Source: Chloroflexota bacterium
GTDB taxonomy: Bacteria; Chloroflexota; Anaerolineae; Anaerolineales; Villigracilaceae
Length of the DNA: 11,221 nucleotides
Reading direction: 5' to 3'
Assembly: GCA_016191985.1 (NCBI GenBank)
Contig: JACPVB010000112.1
Coordinates: 1 to 11,221 of the forward strand
Shown: positions 1-6,143 of the stretch, piece by piece
Layout: each line of letters begins with the position of its first letter
Position numbering within the stretch: the first letter of the stretch is position 1
Translations under genes and position numbers: made by a program
Notes under the pieces: model-generated
The model's input: only the letters and a program-made list of their open reading frames with translations
Told to the model about the DNA's origin: nothing
Database searches by the model: none

Positions 1-1
1 A

Positions 2-253
2 ATTGCCTGTCCCAAATGTGATTTTCACCCTACGCCAAATATTCTTTGGCAATGCCGCCCGGGCTGCGGATCTATGTGGCATACATTTTCCACCCACGGT
101 GTCTGTCCACGCTGTTCAAAAATGTGGCACGATACACAATGCCCACACTGTAAATTATGGTCTCCCATAGATGATTGGGATAGGGATGATGTCCCAGAGC
201 AACGGCCTTCCGTGAAGAAGGAAAAACAGGGGGAGTTGCGCTTGCTGCTATAA
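2..253 (+). CDS. C-terminal zinc-ribbon fragment of an unknown protein (5' end outside window)
   Basis: An open frame runs from the window edge for 83 codons to a TAA at 251-253, with no start inside. It carries three Cys-x2-Cys knuckles (CPKC, CPRC, CPHC) plus a C-x3-C-G cluster (CRPGCG) between the first two. These are interleaved with Trp and aromatic residues (LWQC, MWHTFSTHGVCPRC) and a tail ending SPIDDWD. The spacing fits one or two treble-clef or rubredoxin-like zinc ribbons. I recall a similar W-x-TF-x-T-x-G-x-CPxC pattern at the C-termini of uncharacterised bacterial proteins, but cannot name the family. Zinc binding is inferred from the cysteine pairs; the function of the whole protein cannot be judged because the N-terminal part is missing. 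The Lys/Glu-rich last 15 residues look like a disordered tail. Confidence 0.7.
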   Translation: MACPKCDFHPTPNILWQCRPGCGSMWHTFSTHGVCPRCSKMWHDTQCPHCKLWSPIDDWDRDDVPEQRPSVKKEKQGELRLLL

Positions 254-254
254 T
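246..254 (+). promoter_or_regulatory. Extended -10 promoter candidate for the membrane-EEP gene
   Basis: TGCTATAAT is a perfect TGnTATAAT extended -10 box. It overlaps the stop codon of the upstream zinc-ribbon gene. No convincing -35 hexamer sits 17 bp upstream, which is usual for extended -10 promoters. Transcription would start near 261, leaving a leader of about 78 nt before the ATG at 339. Confidence 0.45.
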
Positions 255-325
255 GCCTGCGGTCATATTCTCGCTCATGAAAGAGTGCAATTTGTGAACG
301 TGACGGATATACATTGAGTTCATAG

Positions 326-331
326 AAGGAG
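326..331 (+). promoter_or_regulatory. Shine-Dalgarno site of the membrane-EEP gene
   Basis: AAGGAG lies 7 nt upstream of the ATG at 339. It fixes this start over later in-frame methionines and keeps the first hydrophobic segment. Confidence 0.8.
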
Positions 332-338
332 ATGTGCA

Positions 339-2327
339 ATGAAGAAATCATTTCCGATCGTCCTTGTTTTTGCGATAGTCTTTCTGTTCTTTATTCAAGT
401 GGCGGGCACATTGGTCGAGTCCATTTATATTCTGGACTTGATGAACTCAAATCTTGACGAAAAAGCGCTGGGCGTGTTGTTCTTCTTTACGCCCATCCTG
501 TTGATCCCACTCTACAAAAAATTTCCACGAGGGCTGGCCTGGGTAACCTTCGCCGTATTGTTCCTGTTACGGGGAATGCTGCCCTATTTAAAAACAGCGA
601 ACCAGGTGCCAGCCGCCGGGCTTGGTACCTTCGCTGTATTAAGTCTGTTCTTCCTCCTGCTGGGAGCAAAACCCAAAGGAGAGACGCCCTCACAAAATGG
701 CCTGTGGGCTTCCGCCGGGCTTGCGCTGGCTGTGGGCCTGTCCGTGTTCCTGCGCGCGTTGGATTACGGCCTCGAATATTCCCTCACTCGTGCTGGCGGA
801 TGGGTCGGCTGGGGATTAGGTCTGTGCCTCGGATGGCTGTTGATGCAGTTGGATTTTGAAAGCGAATCAGCCCCGGCCGAAAAGAGAAGCGGCGGTGTCA
901 CACCGGCCATACTTGGCCTTTTCCTCATCCTAACTTTGGTCTGGTTTGCCTTTTCAGCCCCGGCAGTGATCGCCCGCTGGACGGAAGGCAACTATACCTT
1001 GATCGTAGTCACGATTAGCCTGCTTGCCCTCGCCTGGGTTTTGTTATCGCTTAATCGCCCGCAGTTATTTGAACGGATCAGCCGAAGCGTCCTCCTGCTT
1101 TGGAATTTGATATTCACCCTCAGTCTGACTGCGACCATTCTGGCGCATCGCGTCTCTTTCCCGCCGACGCCTGATTCTGCGCCCGTAGTGGTGCCCAGCC
1201 CCGGCTGGGTTGCGCAAATACCACTTGTGCTGATGCTTCTGCTTTTCCCGGTCATCTTTCTCGACCTGCGCCTTTTTCTCGATCAAATTCGGCAAGTAAC
1301 TCCAACCCCGCGTACCCTGATACCGGGAATCCTGCTGGGGAGCACCGTCCTAATCCTGCTCATTTTTGCCCACATCTTCACCAACGTCTGGGGGTATGTA
1401 AAACCAGTCAGCCCGCTTTTTCGGAATATGTTCTGGCTGCCATACTTTTTGATGGCAGGCGGCATCACCCTGCTCGTCTGGCGCGCAAAAAGGGATGAAC
1501 CAGATTCCAAACAGTCCACTGTTGGAACGTTCCACTGGGCATGGGCTTTTTTGGTGGGGGCAATTTTTCTGGGCACGGCAATCCGCGCGTTGCCGGTGAA
1601 GCGCATCCAGGTCGATGTGCCGAAGCGATCTTCTCTCGTGGTGATGACCTTCAACACCCAGCAATCCAATGACGATTTCGGAGAAAGATCCTTTGACGAA
1701 CAACTTGCGCTCATCCGCAGGGCTTCGCCTGATATCCTGGCATTGCAAGAGTCTGATTCAACCCGCATTTCGCTCAACAACAACGATTACGTCCGCTACT
1801 TCGCAGACAAGCTCGGCTACTATTCCTATTTCGGACCCAAGACAGTCACCGGCACGTATGGGACAGCCATCCTGTCGAAGTATCCACTCTTAAACACGCG
1901 CACGGTTTTTACCTACAGCGATAAGGATGAAATTGGTACAGCCGAAGCGGAGATCGAAGTGAATGGACAACGTTTCACCATCTACAATGTCCACCCCGAC
2001 GGTTCGGATACAGCCATGCTGGTTTTTGCGAACAGGCTCCTGGAACGCTCGAAGGACAAGCCCTATGTGATCGCAATGGGTGATTACAACCTGCGGGACT
2101 ATGAAGAAGCCTACAAACTGATTAACAGCGTTTATACCAACGCCTGGGTCAGTGTCTACCCTTCCAAGATCAGCACAGACGGAGTTGACATGTCCGGCGA
2201 GAACCGCATCGACCATATTTTCATCTCACCCGCGTTGGGCGTGCGCAATCCGGTCTATGTGCTCGTCCCTGAATCGGCTACCGATCACGCCGTCCACTGG
2301 GCGGAGATCTATTGGGAAAATCCGTAG
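339..2327 (+). CDS. Polytopic membrane protein with C-terminal endonuclease/exonuclease/phosphatase (EEP) domain
   Basis: The 662-residue product has two parts. Residues 1 to about 425 hold roughly 13 hydrophobic segments (for example near 5-28, 46-60, 65-83, 120-140, 185-208, 285-312, 325-350 and 400-420). Residues about 430-660 form an EEP (DNase I-like) domain. Its motifs are all present: MTFNTQ with N439, LALQES with the metal-binding E471, NVHPDG with H552, GDYN with D582 and N584, RIDH with D625, and TDH with the catalytic D649/H650 pair. An intact metal-dependent phosphodiesterase or phosphatase is therefore expected; the substrate is unknown. Eukaryotic CWH43 also joins a polytopic region to a C-terminal EEP-like domain, so a membrane-lipid or lipid-linked substrate is a reasonable guess, not a demonstrated one. 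An odd number of helices with N-in topology would place the enzyme outside. The start is supported by AAGGAG at 326-331, 7 nt before ATG. Confidence 0.85.
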   Translation: MKKSFPIVLVFAIVFLFFIQVAGTLVESIYILDLMNSNLDEKALGVLFFFTPILLIPLYKKFPRGLAWVTFAVLFLLRGMLPYLKTANQVPAAGLGTFAVLSLFFLLLGAKPKGETPSQNGLWASAGLALAVGLSVFLRALDYGLEYSLTRAGGWVGWGLGLCLGWLLMQLDFESESAPAEKRSGGVTPAILGLFLILTLVWFAFSAPAVIARWTEGNYTLIVVTISLLALAWVLLSLNRPQLFERISRSVLLLWNLIFTLSLTATILAHRVSFPPTPDSAPVVVPSPGWVAQIPLVLMLLLFPVIFLDLRLFLDQIRQVTPTPRTLIPGILLGSTVLILLIFAHIFTNVWGYVKPVSPLFRNMFWLPYFLMAGGITLLVWRAKRDEPDSKQSTVGTFHWAWAFLVGAIFLGTAIRALPVKRIQVDVPKRSSLVVMTFNTQQSNDDFGERSFDEQLALIRRASPDILALQESDSTRISLNNNDYVRYFADKLGYYSYFGPKTVTGTYGTAILSKYPLLNTRTVFTYSDKDEIGTAEAEIEVNGQRFTIYNVHPDGSDTAMLVFANRLLERSKDKPYVIAMGDYNLRDYEEAYKLINSVYTNAWVSVYPSKISTDGVDMSGENRIDHIFISPALGVRNPVYVLVPESATDHAVHWAEIYWENP

Positions 2328-2335
2328 CGTTGTTG

Positions 2336-2528
2336 ACTCACCTTACGCAGTTCAATCCCGAAGGGATGGCAGGATTATAGAAAAGCGGGTGAGCGGAATC
2401 CAAATCCCGGAGGGATGACATGGATTTTACGAGCCATGACACCCTTTCAGGGTTGAAGACGTTGTATCGTAAAATCTATAATCATTTGACCCCTACGGGG
2501 TCATAAAGCTTTTCTACGTAAGGTGAGT
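2336..2528. repeat. 193-bp inverted-repeat element built from four REP-like CCC-GGG hairpins
   Basis: The ends are inverted copies: ACTCACCTTACGCAG at 2336-2350 and CTACGTAAGGTGAGT at 2514-2528, matching at 14 of 15 positions. Inside are four short hairpins: ATCCC-GAA-GGGAT (2355-2367), ATCCC-GGA-GGGAT (2404-2416), ACCCT-TTC-AGGGT (2441-2453) and TGACCCC-TAC-GGGGTCA (2487-2503). The first two read forward and the last two read on the other strand. More nested inverted matches link the halves: GATTATAGA (2373-2381) with TCTATAATC (2475-2483), TAGAAAAGC (2378-2386) with GCTTTTCTA (2508-2516), and GATTTTACGA (2423-2432) with TCGTAAAATC (2467-2476). The element exactly occupies the gap between two convergent genes, starting 8 nt after one stop and ending 12 nt before the other. 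It resembles REP/BIME or MITE-like interspersed repeats, and the folded RNA could end transcription from both sides. Confidence 0.85.
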
Positions 2529-2540
2529 TGTTAAGACGGA

Positions 2541-3623
2541 CTACGAATCTGCGGGCGGCGAACGGAACTTGTAATTCACAGGGAAAAACGCAAGCACGGG
2601 AGGTTCTTGTGGGATGGAATACGAGATCGGCGTCTCCCGTTCCGGCGCGGCCAGACTCACGGATAGTTTCAAGTCATTGCGCCTGGGGTAATTGGGGTCA
2701 TATATGAATAGGGTCAGCAGATCGTCTGTCACTTCGTAACCCGTTGCAAGCACCTGATGGTTGCGTCCCAATTTGGAGAGGTCCGTGCTTTTCACACGCA
2801 CCAACCCCAATGGGCAGGGCGTCCCCTTATCAAGCATCGCCTTGATGATCGGCCATTCCACGCGGATGGTCTGCCAGGCACGTCCGTGTGGTGTAAAGAT
2901 ATTGCCGCTCGAAGAACGTTTTTCGTCGCTATCGGGATATTCGGGATTCATCAAAATAATGTACTTGAGCACGCCCAGCGGCAGGTTGAAACTATTCAGC
3001 AAACGCCTGACGAACGAATTGAACAATTCCCCTGTGGTCGGCGGTTTGGTTATGACAGGGATCGGGCGTTTGGCAAGGAAATAGTCGAGCGCCGTAAAGA
3101 CCATCCCCCCGCACAACCCGTTCGACGCATCTCCAAACTCCACCCTCCCAAACGGAATCGAGATCGTAATATCGGGGACGGAGGGAAAGGAGTTGGAAAA
3201 ATAAAAGCCATGTTCTTCCGGTACAAAGCCCGTCAACTGCCGTATCGGCGAATGAGCGTTCAGGGAATCCGCCGGCTGCGTGAACGCTTCGAGTTGATAA
3301 CTTACCTTATCCCCGCTGCCATGCCACCATTCCACGCAAAGCTCCTGCGACCCACGCGCGCCACGCGGCGGCTGGGCAATCACCCTTGCGCTGGAATGAC
3401 GGTCCGATTCGTACAGAGTTAGCAGGCAGCCATGATAGGCTTGTCCCCTGGGCAGTTTGAAAGAAAAGATGTCCCTGCCACTTTTTTGAAGAGGCAGGAC
3501 GGAGGCATGTTTGCGACGGTTGTTAAGTATCCTGGACACAATAAACTCCTTTCCCATACCGATAAATAAAAGCAAATACAAACTTAAGCACAATGATACA
3601 ACAAATTGATACCGTTGGCGCAA
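2541..3623 (-). CDS. Papain/C39-like cysteine hydrolase of an uncharacterised family
   Basis: The longest open frame gives 360 residues from a TTG codon. The catalytic signature is visible in order: C171 in NGLCGGM at the head of a helix, H289 in NHQVLATGYE, and D309 in IYDPNYP. This Cys-His-Asp order and the strand-like context after the His are typical of papain-fold peptidases and C39-like proteins. An unrelated hydrolase using the same fold is also possible. The N-terminal 140 residues, rich in short strands, look like a separate beta domain. Start choice matters. From TTG (no Shine-Dalgarno, preceded directly by a TGA) the protein begins with a hydrophobic stretch at residues 7-24 that would act as a signal anchor. 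From the GTG at 3537-3539, which has AAAGGAG 6 nt upstream, it has 332 residues and no signal. The AT-rich composition of 3540-3623 looks intergenic, so I favour GTG. It is transcribed convergently with the membrane-EEP gene. Confidence 0.7.
   Translation of the reverse strand: MRQRYQFVVSLCLSLYLLLFIGMGKEFIVSRILNNRRKHASVLPLQKSGRDIFSFKLPRGQAYHGCLLTLYESDRHSSARVIAQPPRGARGSQELCVEWWHGSGDKVSYQLEAFTQPADSLNAHSPIRQLTGFVPEEHGFYFSNSFPSVPDITISIPFGRVEFGDASNGLCGGMVFTALDYFLAKRPIPVITKPPTTGELFNSFVRRLLNSFNLPLGVLKYIILMNPEYPDSDEKRSSSGNIFTPHGRAWQTIRVEWPIIKAMLDKGTPCPLGLVRVKSTDLSKLGRNHQVLATGYEVTDDLLTLFIYDPNYPRRNDLKLSVSLAAPERETPISYSIPQEPPVLAFFPVNYKFRSPPADS
3546..3552 (-). promoter_or_regulatory. Shine-Dalgarno site supporting a GTG start at 3539
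   Basis: On the minus strand AAAGGAG is followed after 6 nt by GTG (3539-3537). It is the only good ribosome-binding site near the 5' end of the cysteine hydrolase gene. It implies that the first 28 codons of the longest frame are not translated. Confidence 0.6.
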
Positions 3624-3682
3624 TCAAAAAGAAAGTTCTGTAGCGTTTAAAAGAATGTCGAATTTTCGCGTAAAGAAACTAT

Positions 3683-3712
3683 TTGGTAAATGAAACACTC
3701 GAGGGGTAGAAT
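3683..3712 (+). promoter_or_regulatory. Sigma70-like promoter candidate for the small hypothetical gene
   Basis: TTGGTA (3683-3688) and TAGAAT (3707-3712) are separated by 18 bp; they match the consensus boxes at 4/6 and 5/6. This lies in the divergent spacer 3624-3808, which holds no other gene that I can see. The transcript would have a leader of about 90 nt. Confidence 0.35.
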
Positions 3713-3734
3713 TGAAGTCCGAACGACAGGCAAG

Positions 3735-3791
3735 GCAGGTTTGCAGGAGTACCGAAGACTGGATAAGTCCTCATCAATAATAACGACCTGC
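3735..3791 (+). promoter_or_regulatory. Possible structured 5' leader next to the ribosome-binding site
   Basis: GCAGGT (3735-3740) and ACCTGC (3786-3791) are perfect inverted 6-mers that enclose a small inner pair, GACT/AGTC. The right arm directly abuts AGGAG (3793-3797), so the fold could affect ribosome access. It matches no riboswitch class that I recognise, and a 6-bp match over this distance may be chance. Confidence 0.2.
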
Positions 3792-3808
3792 GAGGAGTTA
3801 AAAACGGA

Positions 3809-4117
3809 ATGGAACCCTGGTATTCAATGAGTCTTGGTGATGGGATGCTGGCAGCCATGCCACAAGCGGAACTTGAAGCGGCATTTCAGCGCGCCTTCAC
3901 TGCCGCAGGCGGCCCTTCAAATATGGCTGTGTTCACTCGTCACGAATCAGAAGGCCGCCTCCATTGTGAAGTAATGGCGTATTTCTCGCCTGCCGCATGG
4001 GATCTGGCAAAGGCATTTGGCGCACAACCGTGTGAGAAACCCGCGCGTGCGGAATTGAGCTTGCTGGCGGGCGATAAACGTGCCTGGCTGGCGCTTTTCC
4101 CTGAAAGTGATCGATAA
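3809..4117 (+). CDS. Small conserved-looking hypothetical protein
   Basis: The 102-residue product is soluble, with no membrane segment or signal peptide. I do not recognise a named family. Visible features are an N-terminal MEPWYSMSLGDGML segment, a helix (QAELEAAFQRAF), the pattern MAVFTRHESEGRLHCEVMAYFSP, which looks like two beta strands with His and Cys between them, and a C-terminal LLAGDKRAWLALFPE. The alternating helix/strand pattern suggests a compact alpha/beta fold. The C-terminal part feels like small proteins I associate with Proteobacteria, so transfer is possible but unproven. AGGAG (3793-3797) lies 11 nt before ATG, slightly long but usable. It is followed after 67 nt by the YdbC-like gene in the same direction, so co-transcription is likely. 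Confidence 0.7.
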   Translation: MEPWYSMSLGDGMLAAMPQAELEAAFQRAFTAAGGPSNMAVFTRHESEGRLHCEVMAYFSPAAWDLAKAFGAQPCEKPARAELSLLAGDKRAWLALFPESDR

Positions 4118-4184
4118 GGCGTTAAGAGTTGCATCTTTATCAGATGGAAGTGTGAGTCACAATTATCTTTAGGAGACCTGAACC

Positions 4185-4406
4185 ATGTCCGAAATCAAAT
4201 ATGAAATCATCAAGCAGATTGGTGTGTTGTCCAAAACCGCTTCGGGGTGGGCAAAGGAACTCAACCTGATCAGTTGGAATGACCGCGAACCGAAATACGA
4301 CCTTCGGGACTGGTCACCAGATCGGGAAAAAATGGGGAAGGGTGTAACCTTGTCAAAGGAAGAGTTGACGGCGTTAAGGGAATTGCTGAATAACATGGAG
4401 GTTTAG
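4185..4406 (+). CDS. ydbC: YdbC/PC4-like single-stranded DNA-binding protein
   Basis: The 73-residue product closely follows the bacterial YdbC family: an N-terminal IKYEIIKQIGVLS strand pair, GWAKELNLISWN, then EPKYDLRDWSPDREKMGKG, and a C-terminal helix with LSKEELTALRELL. Members share the fold of the eukaryotic transcription cofactor PC4 and bind single-stranded nucleic acid as dimers, with roles proposed in DNA replication, repair or transcription. The length is that of the full family. AGGAG (4171-4175) lies 9 nt before the ATG. The weak hairpin between this gene and the one upstream (CATCT/AGATG at 4132-4146) has no T-run, so it is not a convincing terminator and both genes may share a transcript. 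Confidence 0.85.
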   Translation: MSEIKYEIIKQIGVLSKTASGWAKELNLISWNDREPKYDLRDWSPDREKMGKGVTLSKEELTALRELLNNMEV

Positions 4407-4407
4407 C

Positions 4408-4470
4408 ATGGCCCGCCTCTACACGCCCTCCGTTCCATTCCCAGCGAAGATGAAATCCAACAAGAAATAA
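4408..4470 (+). CDS. Possible 20-residue micro-ORF after ydbC
   Basis: An ATG at 4408 is preceded by GGAGG (4397-4401) with an ideal 6-nt gap, inside the end of the YdbC-like gene. The frame encodes 20 residues starting MARLYTPSVP and ending in KMKSNKK before TAA. A second frame over the same bases (in phase with ydbC after its stop, up to TAA at 4497-4499) reads ALRSIPSEDEIQQEIM and looks more protein-like. The pair may therefore be the remains of a short gene with a one-base frameshift. The good ribosome-binding site is seen directly; expression is not. Confidence 0.25.
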   Translation: MARLYTPSVPFPAKMKSNKK

Positions 4471-4516
4471 TGTTGCAATCCACTATGGGGGAGGAGTAAA
4501 ATAGAGTTACAGAGTA

Positions 4517-4588
4517 TCGCATAATTTAGTAAACAGAAGATTGAATTTTCCCTCGCAATTTTCGACAAAAGTTTACTTAATTATGCGA
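4517..4588. repeat. 72-bp palindrome with 18-bp arms upstream of the HD-GYP gene
   Basis: TCGCATAATTTAGTAAAC (4517-4534) and GTTTACTTAATTATGCGA (4571-4588) are inverted copies that differ at one position of 18. They enclose 36 nt, which is itself AT-rich and contains a direct repeat of AATTTTC. The structure ends about 95 nt before the ATG at 4684. It has no T-run, so it is not a classical terminator. Candidate roles are a tiny non-autonomous mobile element, a leader RNA hairpin, or a pair of operator half-sites. I see no target-site duplication next to it. Confidence 0.75.
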
Positions 4589-4683
4589 CAAGCGATAGTC
4601 TTATTGTTCTCATAGACCGAAGATGGCTTACGAGCGTAGGAGAGCCAGGTCACAGGCAACCATTTATCAGTTAGGAAGCTGCC

Positions 4684-5829
4684 ATGCTAGAACAAACCCC
4701 TTTATCAGTTACCGACAGTCTCCAGCGCATGTTGCAACGGATGGAACGCCTCATGGAGATCAACATTACCCTGAACTCAACCCTTGCGTTGAACCAGGTG
4801 CTGGATTTGATCATGGCCAAGGCGATTGAAATGCTGGAGTGTGAGGCGGGAAGCATCCTGTTATATAACAAGGAAAAGGGTTGTTTATACTTCTCCGCTT
4901 CCACCACATCAGACAGTAAAAATCTTGCTGAAATTCCTGTCCCACTAACAGACAGCCTGGCGGGAGCGATCTTTTCCAAAAATATTCCCCTGGTTGTAAA
5001 TAATGTGGAGAACGATGTTCGCCATAATTCTTCAGTCGCCGCGCAGGCAAATTTCCATACACGTTCCCTGCTTGGCGTTCCCATGCGCATCCAGAATCGG
5101 GTGATGGGGGTTTTGGAGGCTTTGAATAAAAGAGAAGGTGCGTTCACTGAGGAAGATGTGAAGATCCTGACTGCGATTGCCTCCCAGGCTGCGGTGGCGA
5201 TTGAAAACGCCCAGCTGGTGGAAGCCTTGCAGGAATCGTACGAATCAACTCTGGAAGGCTGGGCGGCTGCGCTCGATCTGCGGGATAAAGAAACCGAGGG
5301 GCATTCCCAGCGTGTCACTGTGTTAACGCTGCAACTCGCCCAGGAGATCGGTGTAGGGCAGGAAGCCTTAACCTATTTACGCCAGGGTGCATTGCTCCAT
5401 GATATTGGCAAGATGGCGGTCCCGGATAAAATTCTGCACAAGAATGGACCGCTCACCGAACGGGAGAAGGCAGTCATGCGCCAACACCCTGTCAATGCCT
5501 ATAACATGCTTTATCCGATAGCCTACCTGCGACCCGCCCTGGACATCCCTTATTGCCATCACGAGAAATGGGATGGAAGTGGATATCCTCGCGGCCTAAA
5601 GGGTGAAGACATCCCGCTCCCCGCCCGAATTTTTACAATCATCGATGTGTGGGATGCCCTTCGATCCAACCGCCCCTATCGGAAAGCATGGTCGGAAAAA
5701 AAGACGATTGCCTATATTCTGGAAGAGGCCGGTAAATCCTTTGAGCCTGGGTTGGTCAAGAGTTTTCTGGATGTCATTCAACCCGCGCCGGCAAAGCATG
5801 TATTGGCTTCAAAAAACTTGGCACACTAA
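4684..5829 (+). CDS. GAF-sensor HD-GYP protein, predicted cyclic-di-GMP phosphodiesterase
   Basis: The 381-residue soluble protein begins with a short helix (15-40), then a GAF domain (about 28-178) and an HD-GYP domain (about 190-355). The key HD-GYP residues are present: H in the ETEGHSQRV helix, HDIGK with H239 and D240, HHEKWDGSGYP with H292/H293 and G300-Y301-P302, then IIDVWDAL and the RPYR loop. This set fits a metal-dependent enzyme that breaks cyclic-di-GMP down to pGpG or GMP. The GAF domain probably binds a small ligand that sets activity. There is no membrane segment. AGGA (4673-4676) sits 7 nt before the ATG. The gene is separated by 314 nt from the kinase operon, so it may have its own promoter. 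A functional link to that operon is only suggested by position. Confidence 0.92.
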   Translation: MLEQTPLSVTDSLQRMLQRMERLMEINITLNSTLALNQVLDLIMAKAIEMLECEAGSILLYNKEKGCLYFSASTTSDSKNLAEIPVPLTDSLAGAIFSKNIPLVVNNVENDVRHNSSVAAQANFHTRSLLGVPMRIQNRVMGVLEALNKREGAFTEEDVKILTAIASQAAVAIENAQLVEALQESYESTLEGWAAALDLRDKETEGHSQRVTVLTLQLAQEIGVGQEALTYLRQGALLHDIGKMAVPDKILHKNGPLTEREKAVMRQHPVNAYNMLYPIAYLRPALDIPYCHHEKWDGSGYPRGLKGEDIPLPARIFTIIDVWDALRSNRPYRKAWSEKKTIAYILEEAGKSFEPGLVKSFLDVIQPAPAKHVLASKNLAH

Positions 5830-6143
5830 AAAATACACTCTATAACAGAAAGCATGTCGCCCTGAGGGAGCCGACAGACGACCAAAGGGTTGCTACCAAA
5901 AATCGGCAAGCCTCCTAAGCAAGGATAGAGATTCCGAGGCTCATGAGAAACAAGGATTTTTAAATCAATTCGCGAAACCTGTCCTGACGGTTCGTCTCGC
6001 TTCGCGGCTCACCGTGTCGAAGGATTCGCGTGATTCGCGGCTGAAGCTCCTGTTTCTTTGTTTTGTCCTTGAAGCAAGGCACTCTCTGTTTTATTAACCT
6101 GCCGATCAATGTGCAGAGGCGGTTATAATTCCCCTCACAATCC
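5830..6143. other. Repeat-rich intergenic spacer without a gene
   Basis: I find no convincing reading frame here on either strand. The spacer holds several short inverted repeats: TGTCG/CGACA (5855-5859/5872-5876) around CCCTGAGGG, GCCTC/GAGGC (5910-5914/5936-5940), and a stem between GACGGT and ACCGTGTC (about 5985-6018). It also has multiple TTCGCG words (for example 5969, 6001, 6025, 6034). The wording (GTCGCCCTGAGGGAG, ATTCGCGTGATTCGCGG) resembles degenerate interspersed intergenic repeats often seen in environmental bacterial genomes. The last 25 bases contain the promoter box for the kinase operon. Confidence 0.6.
6124..6129 (+). promoter_or_regulatory. -10 box for the kinase operon, implying a very short leader
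   Basis: A perfect TATAAT ends only 14 nt before the ATG at 6144. Transcription would begin around 6136, so the leader would be about 8 nt and could not hold a Shine-Dalgarno site; none is seen. The -35 region 17-18 bp upstream (TGCCGA/GCCGAT) is weak. Confidence 0.4.

Noticed and set aside
1283..1783. A 166-codon minus-strand frame opposite the membrane-EEP gene
   Set aside because: It lies opposite the last membrane helices and the start of the EEP domain, has unnatural composition and no ribosome-binding site.
2355..2503. CRISPR array, because of regularly spaced short palindromic units
   Set aside because: The units are only 13-17 bp, vary in sequence, switch strand halfway and have no cas genes nearby. 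A REP-like repeat explains them better.
2757..3422. A 221-codon plus-strand frame opposite the cysteine hydrolase
   Set aside because: Its product is Arg/His/Pro-rich without recognisable motifs, while the minus-strand frame has a coherent catalytic triad. It is an antisense shadow.
4132..4146. Terminator hairpin between the small hypothetical gene and ydbC
   Set aside because: Only a 5-bp AT-rich stem without a following T-run, too weak to call.
4600..4683. Possible cyclic-di-GMP (GEMM) riboswitch before the HD-GYP gene, prompted by the GTCACAGGCAACCA wording
   Set aside because: The conserved GEMM core words and the paired receptor helices are not present in order; only a loose resemblance and a small TGGCT/AGCCA stem are seen.
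4623..4829. A 68-codon plus-strand frame starting at ATG 4623, before the HD-GYP gene
   Set aside because: Most of it overlaps the start of the HD-GYP gene in a different frame; the product is low in structure and no Shine-Dalgarno site precedes it.
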